From UBA7672 sp040398465 (GTDB lineage Bacteria; Pseudomonadota; Alphaproteobacteria; Caulobacterales; Hyphomonadaceae): a stretch of 64,000 nt of DNA. The DNA lies in contig JBBAUA010000019.1 in NCBI GenBank assembly GCA_040398465.1, forward strand, positions 1-64,000, written 5' to 3'. Made by a program: the position numbers and the translations under genes. Numbering within the stretch: the first letter of the stretch is position 1; each line of letters opens with the position of its first letter. Positions 40,967-50,516 of the stretch are shown in pieces. The notes beneath the pieces are model-generated. The model was not told the origin of the DNA. It did not search any database and saw only the letters and a program-made list of their open reading frames with translations.

Positions 40967-43225
40967 GTGGCTCGACGTCTCAAGCGCTGGACCTTTGTCG
41001 CCCTGCTTGCCGCTGCCGCTTGTGCCAGCCCGCCCAAGCCGTCGGCGAACGATGCGCTGACGGCAGCCCAACCCTCGGCGCCAGCGGCGCCGGTGGTTGC
41101 CGCAATTCCGGCGGATAGATTGACGCCGGCCGCGGTTGCTGCGGCGGATGATTTTCTCTGGCTCGAGGAAGTCAGCGGCACGCGTGCGACGCGGTGGGTC
41201 AATGACCAGAACAAGAAGACGGAGGCCGTGTTCAAGGCTGATCCGCGTTACGATGCTTTCCGGGTGGAAGCGCTTTCCATCCTGACGGCGCAGGATCGGA
41301 TTCCGGCGCCGAGCTTCCGTGGCGAGGGCATCGACAATTTCTGGCAGGATGGGAAGAACGTGCGCGGCCTGTGGCGCGCGACGACGCTCGACAGCTACAC
41401 CTCCGACAAGCCGAAATGGACCACGGTGCTCGACATTGACGCGCTGGCGAAGCGCGAGGGCGCCAACTGGATCTACAAGGGAACGGAATGCCTCGCGCCT
41501 GATGAGATGGTCTGCCTGGTGAACCTGTCGGACGGCGGCAAGGATGCGGTGCGCGTGCGGGAGTTCGACACGAAGAAGAAGGCGTTCGTCGCCAAGGGAT
41601 TCGACATTCCCGAGGGCAAGCACCGGATTGCGTGGCTCGATGCGGACACCCTGCTGGTTGCGACGGATTTCGGCGCGGGCTCGCTGACCGAGAGCGGCTA
41701 TCCGTTCATCGTGAAGTCGTTGAAGCGTGGGCAGAATCTGTCGGAGGCTACGGAAGTCTATCGTGGCTCGGCCAAGGATGGCGGCTATGGCGTCGATCCG
41801 ATGGTGATGCGCGACAGCGCGGGGGCCGTGCTGGCGACGCTGGTATCGCGGCCGCTGGATACGTATCGCGCCGAGGTGTGGGACATCACGGGCGGCAGGC
41901 CGGTGAAGCTCAACCTGCCGGAGCGGGCGAGCATTCGCGGAATGCTTGGCAAGACCGGCGGGGCGCCGCCGCGTCTGGTGTTCACGACAGAAGAGAACTG
42001 GTCGATCAACGACCAGCAGTTCGCGCAGGGTACGCTGATGGCTGTAGGCTTGCGCATGCTGCGGCCGCCGCCGCCGGGCGTGGGACTGGTGCTGACCAAT
42101 GGCGACCTGTCGGTGATCGCGCCGACGGCGCGGCAGTCGGTGGAAGAGGTGAGGGTGTTCGATGATCGTGTGATCGCGACGGTCTACGACAATGTGCGCG
42201 GGCAGGCGATCGTGTTTACCGACAAGGGCGAGTTCGGCGGCTGGCAGCAGAACCCGCTGAAGACGCCGGAGAATGTCGCGATCCATCTCGGTTCGTCGGC
42301 GCGCGAGGCCGAGCAGGTATTCTTCACCTACGAGGGTTTTCTCACGCCATCCACGCTGGGGCTGGCGGATATCGCTGCGCTGACCTCGGAGAAAGTGAAG
42401 GAGGCGCCGAAGCGGTTCGATGCCTCTGGGCATGTCGTCGAGCAGTTCGAGGCGACATCGCGCGACGGGACCAAGGTTCCGTATTTCGTCGTGCGGCCGA
42501 AGGGTGAGCTTACCGGCAAGACGCCGACGGTGATGTTCGGCTATGGCGGATTCCAGGTGAGCTATCCGCCGGCCTACAAGCCGGAGCTGGGCAAGATCTG
42601 GCTGGAGCGTGGCGGCGCCTATGTCATCGCCAACATCCGTGGCGGCGGCGAGTTCGGGCCGGCGTGGCACCAGGCGGCGCTGAAGGGCAATCGCCAGAGG
42701 TCGTTCGATGACTTTGCGGCCGTGGCCGCGGACCTTGCGGCGCGCAGGATTACGTCCGCGACGAACCTTGGGATCTATGGGCGGTCGAATGGCGGCGTGC
42801 TGACGTCGGTGACGATGACGCAGCATCCGGAGCTGATCGGCGGGGCGGTGATCGAGAGCCCGCTGGTGGACATGATGCGCTATCACCTGTTGCCGCCGGG
42901 CGCGTCGTGGATGGGTGAGTATGGCGATCCTCGGATCGCGGATGAGGCCCGGTTCATTGTGGCGTATTCCGCCTACCAGAACCTCAAGCCCGACCAGAAG
43001 TATCCCGAGGTCTACATCACGACCAACACGCGCGACGACCGGGTCCATCCGGGGCATGCGCGCAAGTTTGCGGCGCGGCTGCAGGCGATGGGGTATCCGG
43101 CGCTCTACTACGAGAACACGCAGGGTGGGCACTCGAACGACTCGGACCCGGTGATGAACGCCGATCGTTGGGCGCGCCACTACATCTATCTCGCGCGATC
43201 GCTCGGGATGGGTGGGGGAGAGTAA
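40967..43225 (+). CDS. Prolyl oligopeptidase family serine peptidase, lipoprotein-like
   Basis: 752 residues from the GTG at 40967 (GGGAG seven bases upstream). The N terminus MARRLKRWTFVALLAAAACASPP looks like a lipoprotein signal (AAAC). A beta-propeller of about 400 residues is followed by an S9A catalytic domain: NIRGGGEFGPAWHQAALKGNRQRSFDDF, the nucleophile elbow YGRSNGGVLTS near residue 607 (Arg replaces the usual Gly before Ser), Asp in NTRDDRVHPGHARKF and His in TQGGHSND. It would cut proline-containing peptides outside the inner membrane. Confidence 0.92.
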   Translation: MARRLKRWTFVALLAAAACASPPKPSANDALTAAQPSAPAAPVVAAIPADRLTPAAVAAADDFLWLEEVSGTRATRWVNDQNKKTEAVFKADPRYDAFRVEALSILTAQDRIPAPSFRGEGIDNFWQDGKNVRGLWRATTLDSYTSDKPKWTTVLDIDALAKREGANWIYKGTECLAPDEMVCLVNLSDGGKDAVRVREFDTKKKAFVAKGFDIPEGKHRIAWLDADTLLVATDFGAGSLTESGYPFIVKSLKRGQNLSEATEVYRGSAKDGGYGVDPMVMRDSAGAVLATLVSRPLDTYRAEVWDITGGRPVKLNLPERASIRGMLGKTGGAPPRLVFTTEENWSINDQQFAQGTLMAVGLRMLRPPPPGVGLVLTNGDLSVIAPTARQSVEEVRVFDDRVIATVYDNVRGQAIVFTDKGEFGGWQQNPLKTPENVAIHLGSSAREAEQVFFTYEGFLTPSTLGLADIAALTSEKVKEAPKRFDASGHVVEQFEATSRDGTKVPYFVVRPKGELTGKTPTVMFGYGGFQVSYPPAYKPELGKIWLERGGAYVIANIRGGGEFGPAWHQAALKGNRQRSFDDFAAVAADLAARRITSATNLGIYGRSNGGVLTSVTMTQHPELIGGAVIESPLVDMMRYHLLPPGASWMGEYGDPRIADEARFIVAYSAYQNLKPDQKYPEVYITTNTRDDRVHPGHARKFAARLQAMGYPALYYENTQGGHSNDSDPVMNADRWARHYIYLARSLGMGGGE

Positions 43226-43230
43226 ACGAA

Positions 43231-43259
43231 AAACGCCGCCCCGGTTGAGGGCGGCGTTT
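43231..43259. terminator. Bidirectional terminator between prolyl oligopeptidase and TPR genes
   Basis: AAACGCCGCCC (43231-43241) pairs with GGGCGGCGTTT (43249-43259) around a seven-base loop, six bases after the peptidase stop. T-rich sequence follows on the plus strand (GTCTTTTG), and As precede the stem, which gives Ts on the minus strand. It can serve both convergent genes. Confidence 0.85.
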
Positions 43260-43281
43260 GTCTTTTGCGGTCGTCGCTGGC

Positions 43282-44523
43282 TTACGCCTTGATCTTCGAG
43301 ATCAGCGTCCAGTTCTGGGCGAGGATTGTCGTGCCATTGTCTGACTTGACCTCGGCCCATGTGGCGCGAGCCGCATCCGCCTGGCCGGCGCGGTATTGCG
43401 CAATGCCAAGGTGGAGGCGCGCGAACGCCGATTCTTCGGGACTGGCGATGCCCTTCGACAGCGCCGCCTGCAGCGTCTCGATCGCCTTGGGGTAGTCGCC
43501 ATAGCTCAGATAGGCTTCGCCGAGTTTGGCGAGGTAGGAAGTGTCTCCCTTGGCGAGGGCTTCCGAGGCTTCCTTCGCAAGGCCGGCCTTGTCGCCTGCA
43601 ATGCGCGACTTGGCTTTATCGAGATTGTCCTTGTCTTCCTGGGTCGCCATTTCGCCGCTTGCGACGGCAGGTTCGAGCAGCTGGAGCGCCTCGTTCGGCA
43701 GGCCGCGCGAATTGAGCGCCTCGCGGACGGCGGCGCCTCTTTCCTGGGGGGTCAGCTTTACGCCGGCCGCGATCAGGGTGCGGTAGAGATCGAGGTGGGT
43801 TGCGCGGCTGAACTTCGGCTCGTTCTGCGCGCGCACGATCAGCAGCTTCCAGTTCTGCTCGGTCGGATAATCGGCGACCCTCTGCTCGAGCACCCCATAA
43901 TACTCGGCGGTGAGGTTCTGCTGCTGGTAGGCGCGCATCAGCAGGCTGTACCAGGATTCCGCCGGCTTGCCCGTTGCTTTCGAGGCGGCGATGGCCTTGT
44001 TGGCGTAAGCGACCGCGGTGGCGTAGTCGTTCGCCTTCGAACTGTCGTTGGCGATGGCGATGAACTGATCGGCGGTGCCGCCGTATTCATCAACAAAAGC
44101 GCGGAAGGCGACGAGGGATGCGGCAGTGTCGCCGGCGTCGGCGTGCGCCTTGGCGATAGCGCCCTTGTACTGCTTGACCTCATCGGGGGTCAGCGTGCCG
44201 GAGGCCACCAGCATGTTGATCGAGGCGACCTGCTGCCTGCCGTCTTTCGTCTCGGCCGCCATGACAAGCCGTAGGCGCTCGATCTGCGCCTTGTCAGCCG
44301 GGGTCTTGGCCTTGGCGGTTGCCGCGTCGAGCTTCGTCTTCGCGGTTGCCCAATCCTTGGCGATCACCGCATTGCGCGCTTCATTGAGCGGCTGGACGAC
44401 CTCGCGGCTGACCGTGACGGCGGGCGCTGCGCCGCCGTTCTGGGCGAAGGCAAGCGGGGCCGGCGCGGCAACGGCCAGCATGAGGGCGGCGATCGCGGTG
44501 GCGCCGGGCAAGCGGAACTTCAT
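43282..44523 (-). CDS. Periplasmic TPR-repeat protein
   Basis: 413 residues from the ATG at 44523 (TAGGA and AGGGAGA upstream). A signal peptide (cleavage near AFAQ, residue 29) is followed by Ala-rich helical repeats. Clear TPR-like units are EARNAVIAKDWATAKTKLDAA near residue 46 and KLGEAYLSYGDYPKAIETLQAAL and FARLHLGIAQYRAGQADAARATW in the last 80 residues. The middle is helical with no catalytic motif. It is probably a periplasmic scaffold for protein complexes. It diverges from the aspartate aminotransferase gene across 262 bases, where I see only a six-base GGCCCC/GGGGCC inverted repeat (about 44547-44573). Confidence 0.8.
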   Translation of the reverse strand: MKFRLPGATAIAALMLAVAAPAPLAFAQNGGAAPAVTVSREVVQPLNEARNAVIAKDWATAKTKLDAATAKAKTPADKAQIERLRLVMAAETKDGRQQVASINMLVASGTLTPDEVKQYKGAIAKAHADAGDTAASLVAFRAFVDEYGGTADQFIAIANDSSKANDYATAVAYANKAIAASKATGKPAESWYSLLMRAYQQQNLTAEYYGVLEQRVADYPTEQNWKLLIVRAQNEPKFSRATHLDLYRTLIAAGVKLTPQERGAAVREALNSRGLPNEALQLLEPAVASGEMATQEDKDNLDKAKSRIAGDKAGLAKEASEALAKGDTSYLAKLGEAYLSYGDYPKAIETLQAALSKGIASPEESAFARLHLGIAQYRAGQADAARATWAEVKSDNGTTILAQNWTLISKIKA

Positions 44524-44785
44524 TCCTAGGGTCTCCCTGATTTTGGCCCCCGAATACCTGCGAGATGGGGCCTCAGACAACGGAGTCCACTGTAATTTGA
44601 ACGTGTGACCGAGGTAAGGCGCAGTTTTTCGCTGAAATCCGGGGGCGCCTTTCGCAGTTGACGGCAGAAATGTGGGCATGGCCCCCGCCAATCCGCCTGT
44701 GCGACCTTTTTTCCCGCGACGGATCGGCGTATCAGCCCGGCGAACTTACCACGGCCCGCCAACGCATGAGGAAAGGCCAACTGCC

Positions 44786-45994
44786 ATGTCCGTCCCCGTC
44801 TCCGACGCCCTGAAAAGGATCAAGCCCTCCGCCACCATCGCGGTATCGCAGAAGGCGCGGGAGCTTCAGCAGAAGGGCGAGAAGGTCATCGGCCTTGGCG
44901 CGGGCGAACCTGATTTTGATACGCCGGACAACGTCAAGCAGGCGGCGATCAAGGCGATCGAGGACGGCAAGACGAAGTACACGGACGTCGACGGAATCCC
45001 TGAGCTCAAGGAAGCGATCTGCGGCAAGTTCAAGCGCGAGAACGGGCTGGACTACCGCCCAAGCCAGGTGAACGTCTCGCCGGGCGGAAAGCCGGTGATC
45101 TTCAACGCCTTCATGGCGACGCTGAACCCGGGCGACGAGGTCGTGATCCCGACGCCCTACTGGGTCAGCTATCCGGAGATGGCGCTGATCTGCGGCGCGA
45201 CGCCGGTGTTTGCTGAAGCGACTGCGGCGGACGCCTACAAGCTGCGGCCGGAGGCGCTCGACCGCGCCATCACGCCGAAGACCAAGTGGCTGATCCTCAA
45301 CTCGCCATCCAACCCGTCTGGCGCGGCCTACACCAAGGCCGAGCTGCGGGCGCTGGCGGACGTGCTGCTGGCGCATCCGCATGTGTGGATCCTGACCGAC
45401 GACATGTACGAGCACCTGGTGTTCGACGGGTTTGAGTTCTTCACCATCGCGCAGGTGGAGCCGCGGCTCTACGAGCGCACGCTGACGATGAACGGCGTAT
45501 CGAAGGCCTATTCGATGACGGGCTGGCGGATCGGGTATGCGGCCGGGCCCGAGAGCCTGATCAAGGGTATGGCGAAGGTGATGAGCCAGACGACGTCCAA
45601 CCCGTGCTCGATCTCGCAGTGGGCGGCGGTCGAGGCGCTGAACGGGACGCAGTCGTACATCAAGCCCAACCAGGAGCTGTTCAAGGGGCGGCGCGACCTC
45701 GTGGTCGGCATGCTGAACCAGACCGAAGAGCTGCAATGCCCGACGCCGGAGGGCGCGTTTTACGTCTATCCGGATTGCTCGCGCGCCATCGGCAAGACGA
45801 CGGCGGGCGGCAAGAAGCTGATGAATGACGAGGATTTCGCTGCGGCGCTGCTCGAGGAGGAGAAGGTGGCGGTGGTCTTCGGTTCGGCCTTCGGCCTGAG
45901 CCCGGCGTTCCGCATTTCCTACGCAACGTCGAACGACAAGCTGGAAGAGGCTTGCCGGCGTATCCAGCGCTTCTGCGGCAACCTGAAGAAATAG
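44786..45994 (+). CDS. Aspartate/prephenate aminotransferase (class I, Ib type)
   Basis: 402 residues from the ATG at 44786 (GAGGAAAGG upstream). PLP fold type I: IGLGAGEPDFDTP near residue 36, KYTDVDGIPELKEAI near 65, LNSPSNPSGA near 172, DDMYEHLVF near 204 and the Lys-bearing NGVSKAYSMTGWRIGYAAG near 237. This is the alphaproteobacterial AspAT Ib group, several members of which also transaminate prephenate to arogenate. That dual use would fit the tyrA gene elsewhere in the window. The usual symbol aatA/aspC is not assigned with certainty. Confidence 0.91.
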   Translation: MSVPVSDALKRIKPSATIAVSQKARELQQKGEKVIGLGAGEPDFDTPDNVKQAAIKAIEDGKTKYTDVDGIPELKEAICGKFKRENGLDYRPSQVNVSPGGKPVIFNAFMATLNPGDEVVIPTPYWVSYPEMALICGATPVFAEATAADAYKLRPEALDRAITPKTKWLILNSPSNPSGAAYTKAELRALADVLLAHPHVWILTDDMYEHLVFDGFEFFTIAQVEPRLYERTLTMNGVSKAYSMTGWRIGYAAGPESLIKGMAKVMSQTTSNPCSISQWAAVEALNGTQSYIKPNQELFKGRRDLVVGMLNQTEELQCPTPEGAFYVYPDCSRAIGKTTAGGKKLMNDEDFAAALLEEEKVAVVFGSAFGLSPAFRISYATSNDKLEEACRRIQRFCGNLKK

Positions 45995-46089
45995 CAGCGC
46001 AGACGCGCGCTGCGACTCACGGCCCGTTTGACGAAGTCAGCGAGTTGATTCACTGCTGGCCGCGGGCGATGGCCGGAGGCTGAATCAAC

Positions 46090-46371
46090 ATGAACGGCGA
46101 ACTCGCGGATGTGTTCCCAGCCGTCACGATGTTTTTGGCGAGCGTCATCGCGACGGCCTTCTCGCTGTGGATCGGGACGCGGACGGCTCCCTGGTTTCTC
46201 AATGAACGTTGCGAGCCCCCAACGGTGCGCAGCTATTTCCTCGACCCCACCGCCGATATCGAGATGACACGCGTGCGTGTGGTCGCCGCGCTCGTTGCGG
46301 CGGCGATCCTGATGACCATTCTGCTGGCGATGGCGCTGGCCGTTAAGGTCGGCGGGTTCGCGCTGGTCTGA
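46090..46371 (+). CDS. Small two-segment membrane protein
   Basis: 93 residues. Two hydrophobic segments (about 9-30 and 63-90) flank a polar loop with NERCEPPTVRSYFLDPTADIEMTRVRV. The start is an ATG after GGAGGCTGAATC; two GANTC sites (46014-46018 and 46082-46086) lie upstream, the second almost at the start codon. A strong terminator follows 21 bases after the stop, supporting a transcribed unit. The family is not recognised. Confidence 0.6.
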   Translation: MNGELADVFPAVTMFLASVIATAFSLWIGTRTAPWFLNERCEPPTVRSYFLDPTADIEMTRVRVVAALVAAAILMTILLAMALAVKVGGFALV

Positions 46372-46392
46372 TCCAATCCGTGGGACGGATAC

Positions 46393-46435
46393 AAACGGGC
46401 CGGCGCGTGTGACCGCGCCGGCCCGTTTCCTTTTC
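46393..46435 (+). terminator. Strong Rho-independent terminator
   Basis: A perfect 15-base-pair stem (46393-46407 with 46414-46428, beginning AAACGGGCC and ending GGCCCGTTT) with a six-base TGTGAC loop, followed by CCTTTTCT. It terminates the small membrane protein gene. Confidence 0.9.
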
Positions 46436-46470
46436 TGATCTAAGCGCTTCGAACCGTTTCGGTGAGCCCT

Positions 46471-46618
46471 GCCTCATCCTTCGAGACGATCGCACCGATG
46501 GAGTTTTCGCGTAGCTGCCGTCGCGCCCGCGATCCCTCAGGACGAGGCCTCTCGACGTCGTGACGCGCTCGGAGCCCTCATCCTGAGGAGCCGCGTAGCG
46601 GCGTCTCGAAGGACGAGG
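46471..46618. repeat. Pair of inverted intergenic palindromic repeat units
   Basis: Unit A (46472-46547) starts CCTCATCCTTCGAGACG and ends CCTCAGGACGAGGC. Unit B (46577-46618) starts CCTCATCCTGAGGAG, has GCCGCGTAGCGGC in its centre and ends GTCTCGAAGGACGAGG. The two share ends in opposite orientation, so the 148-base block can fold extensively. The sequence matches a type of short dispersed palindromic element often seen between alphaproteobacterial genes (from memory). It has no coding potential. Confidence 0.65.
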
Positions 46619-46636
46619 GCGGGCTTACCGCTTCCG

Positions 46637-49525
46637 CTACTTCAGCGTCGGCGAATCCAGGTTCAGCTTCGACACCGCGAGACGTTCCATGCCGGGGCGC
46701 TTGTCCTTCACCTTGTCCCAGAACTGGGCCGCGTCGCCGACGATGACGACAGTGGCGTTCGCGGGATCGAAGTGGGTCTTCGCGGCGACGGCCGCCTGAT
46801 CAGCAGTGACGGCGTTTATCTCGTCCGAATAGGTCTGCAGCTTGTCGAGCGGCAGGCCGAACTGGGCGAGGGAGGAGTACTGACCTGCGAGGCCAGCCGT
46901 GGTTTCCACCGAGCGGCCGAAGCCGCCGATGATCACGGCCTTGCGGGCGCTGAGTTCCTTCTCCGGGATCGGCTCGGCGCCGAGGCGGGTGAACTCACTG
47001 AGCATGAGATCGACAACGTCCGGCACCGCGTCATTGCGCGTTTGCGCTGCCGCGATGATCGGTCCGGGTTGCTTGCGCGCCGACAGCGACGAGTTGGCGC
47101 CGTAGGAGAGGCCGCGCTTGATGCGGATCTCGGCGTTGAGGCGCGCCGAGTAGCCGCCGCCGAGGACGTTGTTGGCGACGGCGGTTGCGTAATAGTCGTC
47201 CGCCAGGCGCGACGGACCGGGTCGGCCGAGGAAGACAGCCGCCTGGCCGATCTGCGGCATGTCGAGCGCGATGGCGCGCGGGGCGCCGGCCGCGCCTGCG
47301 GCGGGCGCGGTTGGCGCAGGCGTTGTGGGTTTGGCCCAGGCGCCGAGCGCCTCTTCCGCCATGGCAAAGCCCACCTCAGGGGTCACGTCGCCTGCGATGA
47401 CGAGCACGGCGTTGTCCGGGCGCCAGCTGGCGGCATGGAAGGCGGCGAGTTCGGCCTGCGTCAGGCTGGTGAGCGATTTTGCCGTGGGCGTGCCGCCATA
47501 TGGGCCGGCGCCAAACAGCGCGCGGTTTAGTGCGAGGCCGCCTACGGCGCGCGGTTGCGTGAGCGAGACCTTGATGTTGTCCAACGACTCCTGACGGGCG
47601 CGATCGAGCTCTTCCTGCGCGAAGGCGGGGTTCTGGACGACGTCCGCCATGATGGCGAACGCCTGCTGGGCCTTGTCCGACCGGGTGGAGATCGAGACGT
47701 CGGTGGCGTCGGGCCCGGCGCCCGCGCCGATCGCCGCGCCGAGGCTTTCGATCTCGCTGGCGATCTGTGTCGCCGTGCGAGTCTTGGTGCCGCGCGTGGT
47801 GAGATCCGCTGTCATGGCAGCGAGGCCGGACTTGCCAGCAGGATCATAGGCGCTTCCAGCGGAGATGCGCAGGCTGGCGCTCAGCAGGGGCAGGCCGGGT
47901 TTGGGCGCCACGATGACACGCAGGCCGTTGGCGAGCGTCTTCTCGGTGGCGGGTGGCACCTTGGCCGCGACGGGCGGGCCGGCTTCCGGCGGAGGCTTGC
48001 GATCGGCCTCGGCGGCGAGCGTGTAGACGGGGATGTCGGCGGCGGCGATGTCGATCTTGGAGGTCTGGATGGTGGGCGCGTCAGCGAACGTGTCTTCGGT
48101 CGCGTCGTTCTGCATCTCCTCGGGGAGATACTTGATGGTGACGGATTTCGCATCATCCATGATCGCCTTGGCGACGCGCTGGATGTCCTCTGCGGTGACG
48201 GTCTGCAGCTGGGCGAGCATTTCGTCGGACGCCTTGGCGTTGCGGTAGAGGATCACACTGCGGGCGAGATCGTCAGCGCGGCCGTCGGAGCTTTCGCGGC
48301 CCTGCAGGGCCGCGGTGATCAGCTCGTTGCGCGCCTCGTCGAGTTCGGCGGCCGTAACCGGCGTGTCGCGCATGCGGGCGATCTCGGCCTTGAGGGCGTT
48401 GATGCCTTCATCCACCGTCTTGCCGTCCGAGAGGATGACATAGAGCGCGTAGAGTCCGGGCTGGGCGGTGATGTCGAAATTGGAGCCGACGTCGGCTGCG
48501 ACCTGCTGCTGGTACATCAGCGACTGATAGAGGCGCGAAGACTCGCCGCGCAGCAGGATGGCGTCCATCAGCGTGAGGGCCGCGTTGTCTGCGCTTGCGG
48601 AATCCGGCGAGGGCCAGGAGATGACGGCGGCGGGGAAGGGCACATTGGGTTCGTAGACCGTGTAGGTCTTGGCTTCTGTGCGAGCGGGTTCGACGGCGGT
48701 GACGCGCGGGATCTCGCGCTTGGGCGTGGTGAGGCCAGCGAAATAGGTCTTCACGTAGGTGTCGAGCTGGGCTTCGTCGAAATTGCCGGAGACGACGAGG
48801 ATGGCGTTGTCGGGGCGATAGTAGGCGGCATGGAAGGCGCGGACGTCTTCAACGGTCGCGGCGTCGAGATTTTCGAGCGAGCCGATGCCGGGGCGGCCAT
48901 ACGGGTGAACGGTGAAGGCCGACTGGTAGAGATACATGCCTAGCAGCTTGCCGTACGGATTGGAGAGGTAGGACTGGCGCAGCTCTTCCTTCACGACGTC
49001 GCGCTCTGACTTGAAGTTGGTTTCGTCGATGACGAGGGAGCCCATCCGCTCCGCCTCGCCCCAGAGCACGCGCTGAAGATGGTTTGCGGGAACGGTCTCG
49101 TAGTAGTTCGTGAAATCGTTCCAGGTGGAGGCGTTGTTGAAGCCGCCGGCATCCTCGGTCAGGCGGTCAAAGCCTTCGGGCGGGAGGTTGGTGGTCGACT
49201 TGAACATCAGGTGTTCGAACAGGTGGGCGAAGCCGGAGCGGCCTTCGGGATCGTCCTTCGAGCCGACGTCATACCAGACGGCGACCGAGACGCTGGCCGT
49301 GTTCTTGTCCGGCATCGCATAGATGCGCAGGCCGTTCTCCAGCTTCTTGCATGTGAACTGTAGCGGGGCGATCGAGAGCGCGCCGCCGGTTTGCGCGGCG
49401 GCTGGGGTATCTGTTGCGTCGCAGGCGGCGAAGCCATCCGCCGCCTCCGTCTGGCATGCGCCAAGCAGCAGCCCGGCGGCGGCTGCGGCGATAACGGTGG
49501 AAACCGAGCGGCGGATGTTCAGCAT
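46637..49525 (-). CDS. M16 family zinc peptidase lipoprotein, double-domain
   Basis: 962 residues. The lipobox LLGAC gives lipid-modified Cys near residue 24. First M16 half: HLFEHLMFKST near residue 100 (HxxEH) with downstream ERDVVKEELRQSYLSNPYGK. The second half (from about 500) lacks HxxEH but keeps the R/Y substrate-binding features (GGGYSARLNAEIRIKRGLSYGANS). A Pro-rich linker joins the halves. It is probably outer-membrane or periplasmic anchored, degrading peptides or leader fragments. A CRP-like site lies 16 bases upstream of the start. Confidence 0.92.
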   Translation of the reverse strand: MLNIRRSVSTVIAAAAAGLLLGACQTEAADGFAACDATDTPAAAQTGGALSIAPLQFTCKKLENGLRIYAMPDKNTASVSVAVWYDVGSKDDPEGRSGFAHLFEHLMFKSTTNLPPEGFDRLTEDAGGFNNASTWNDFTNYYETVPANHLQRVLWGEAERMGSLVIDETNFKSERDVVKEELRQSYLSNPYGKLLGMYLYQSAFTVHPYGRPGIGSLENLDAATVEDVRAFHAAYYRPDNAILVVSGNFDEAQLDTYVKTYFAGLTTPKREIPRVTAVEPARTEAKTYTVYEPNVPFPAAVISWPSPDSASADNAALTLMDAILLRGESSRLYQSLMYQQQVAADVGSNFDITAQPGLYALYVILSDGKTVDEGINALKAEIARMRDTPVTAAELDEARNELITAALQGRESSDGRADDLARSVILYRNAKASDEMLAQLQTVTAEDIQRVAKAIMDDAKSVTIKYLPEEMQNDATEDTFADAPTIQTSKIDIAAADIPVYTLAAEADRKPPPEAGPPVAAKVPPATEKTLANGLRVIVAPKPGLPLLSASLRISAGSAYDPAGKSGLAAMTADLTTRGTKTRTATQIASEIESLGAAIGAGAGPDATDVSISTRSDKAQQAFAIMADVVQNPAFAQEELDRARQESLDNIKVSLTQPRAVGGLALNRALFGAGPYGGTPTAKSLTSLTQAELAAFHAASWRPDNAVLVIAGDVTPEVGFAMAEEALGAWAKPTTPAPTAPAAGAAGAPRAIALDMPQIGQAAVFLGRPGPSRLADDYYATAVANNVLGGGYSARLNAEIRIKRGLSYGANSSLSARKQPGPIIAAAQTRNDAVPDVVDLMLSEFTRLGAEPIPEKELSARKAVIIGGFGRSVETTAGLAGQYSSLAQFGLPLDKLQTYSDEINAVTADQAAVAAKTHFDPANATVVIVGDAAQFWDKVKDKRPGMERLAVSKLNLDSPTLK

Positions 49526-49540
49526 GAGGATGGCCTGAGC

Positions 49541-49556
49541 ATGTGAGCGACGTCAC
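49541..49556. promoter_or_regulatory. CRP/FNR-like site upstream of the M16 lipoprotein gene
   Basis: TGTGA-GCGACG-TCACC (49541-49556) matches the CRP-family pattern TGTGA-N6-TCACA at nine of ten positions. It lies 16-31 bases upstream of the minus-strand start at 49525, which would suit repression or a leader-proximal promoter. A single match by eye is weak evidence. Confidence 0.35.
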
Positions 49557-49683
49557 CTGATAGCAATCCGCTTTGGCGCGGGCGAGCGATTTTTATCGAT
49601 TGTCGAGATCGGGTGGTTGCCCGCCCGCCAAGCGCTCAGTTCGGGTCCCACCCCGCGGAGGAGGCGATCTTCCGCTGCGTGGC

Positions 49684-50388
49684 TCAGTTCGGCCGCGGCA
49701 GGGTGGGTGCAGGCGTCGCCGGTGCTGGCGTAGCAGCTGGCGGCGTCACGGTCGTGGTGACAGTCGTTCCGGGCGGCAGCGGTGCGGCCTGCGGGACGAT
49801 GGCGCCGGGCACGGTCGTGGGCGCTGCGGTGGCGGCTGCGGCGGCCGTCATGCGCTGCGACAGTTTCTGAACCATTTCCAGCTGAAGGGGCTGCATGCGC
49901 GCCATCACGGCCGGCATGAATTCGGCCATGACCTGCGGTTGTTTCTGCAGGATCGCCTGGCCTTCCGGCGATTTGTAGAAGCCGTGCATCGCTGCGAGTT
50001 CTTCGCCGGTGTAGGTGCGGGCCATGATCGCGCCCATGTCCTGCATCAGCTGCGGCTGCATCGCCTTGGCCTTATCCATCATTTCGGTCTGGACGCTCTG
50101 AAGCGTGGCGCTGCTGCCTTCCATGCGCTGGGTGCAGGCCGCTTGCTGGTCGGCGGGGACGGCAGCGCACATCGCCGACACGTCGGGCACTGCGCCGGCC
50201 ATGGCCTCGGGCGCGAACATCTGATCCATCATAGCGGGGTCGGTCATCATTGTGGCGATCTCGGTCGCCATCGCGGCTTTCTCGGCTTCGGTGCTCGGGG
50301 CTGCTGCGCCGCCGGTGGTGACGCCGCCTCCGCCGCAAGCAGCGAGCGACAGGCAGGCGACGCCGGCGAACAGGACGGAACGGATCAT
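49684..50388 (-). CDS. DUF2059 lipoprotein
   Basis: 234 residues. The signal ends in lipobox SLAAC (Cys18), then Gly-rich spacer. A DUF2059 domain is recognisable around residues 120-165 (ARTYTGEELAAMHGFYKSPEGQAILQKQPQVMAEFMP). The central helices are Met-rich, and the last 50 residues are Ala/Pro/Thr-rich and look disordered. DUF2059 proteins are secreted proteins of unknown role. It is upstream of the M16 lipoprotein gene on the same strand with a 158-base gap in which no further gene is seen. Confidence 0.85.
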   Translation of the reverse strand: MIRSVLFAGVACLSLAACGGGGVTTGGAAAPSTEAEKAAMATEIATMMTDPAMMDQMFAPEAMAGAVPDVSAMCAAVPADQQAACTQRMEGSSATLQSVQTEMMDKAKAMQPQLMQDMGAIMARTYTGEELAAMHGFYKSPEGQAILQKQPQVMAEFMPAVMARMQPLQLEMVQKLSQRMTAAAAATAAPTTVPGAIVPQAAPLPPGTTVTTTVTPPAATPAPATPAPTLPRPN

Positions 50389-50516
50389 GGGAACCCTCGT
50401 GGCTTCGAGCGGCGCGAGATCAGGTGACCGCGCGCACGCATGCGATGATGCTGTGGCCCAGTAACGGACCAGCGCGCATTCCAGTTCCTCGCGTGTGACG
50501 CGTGGAGGGTGTCGCC

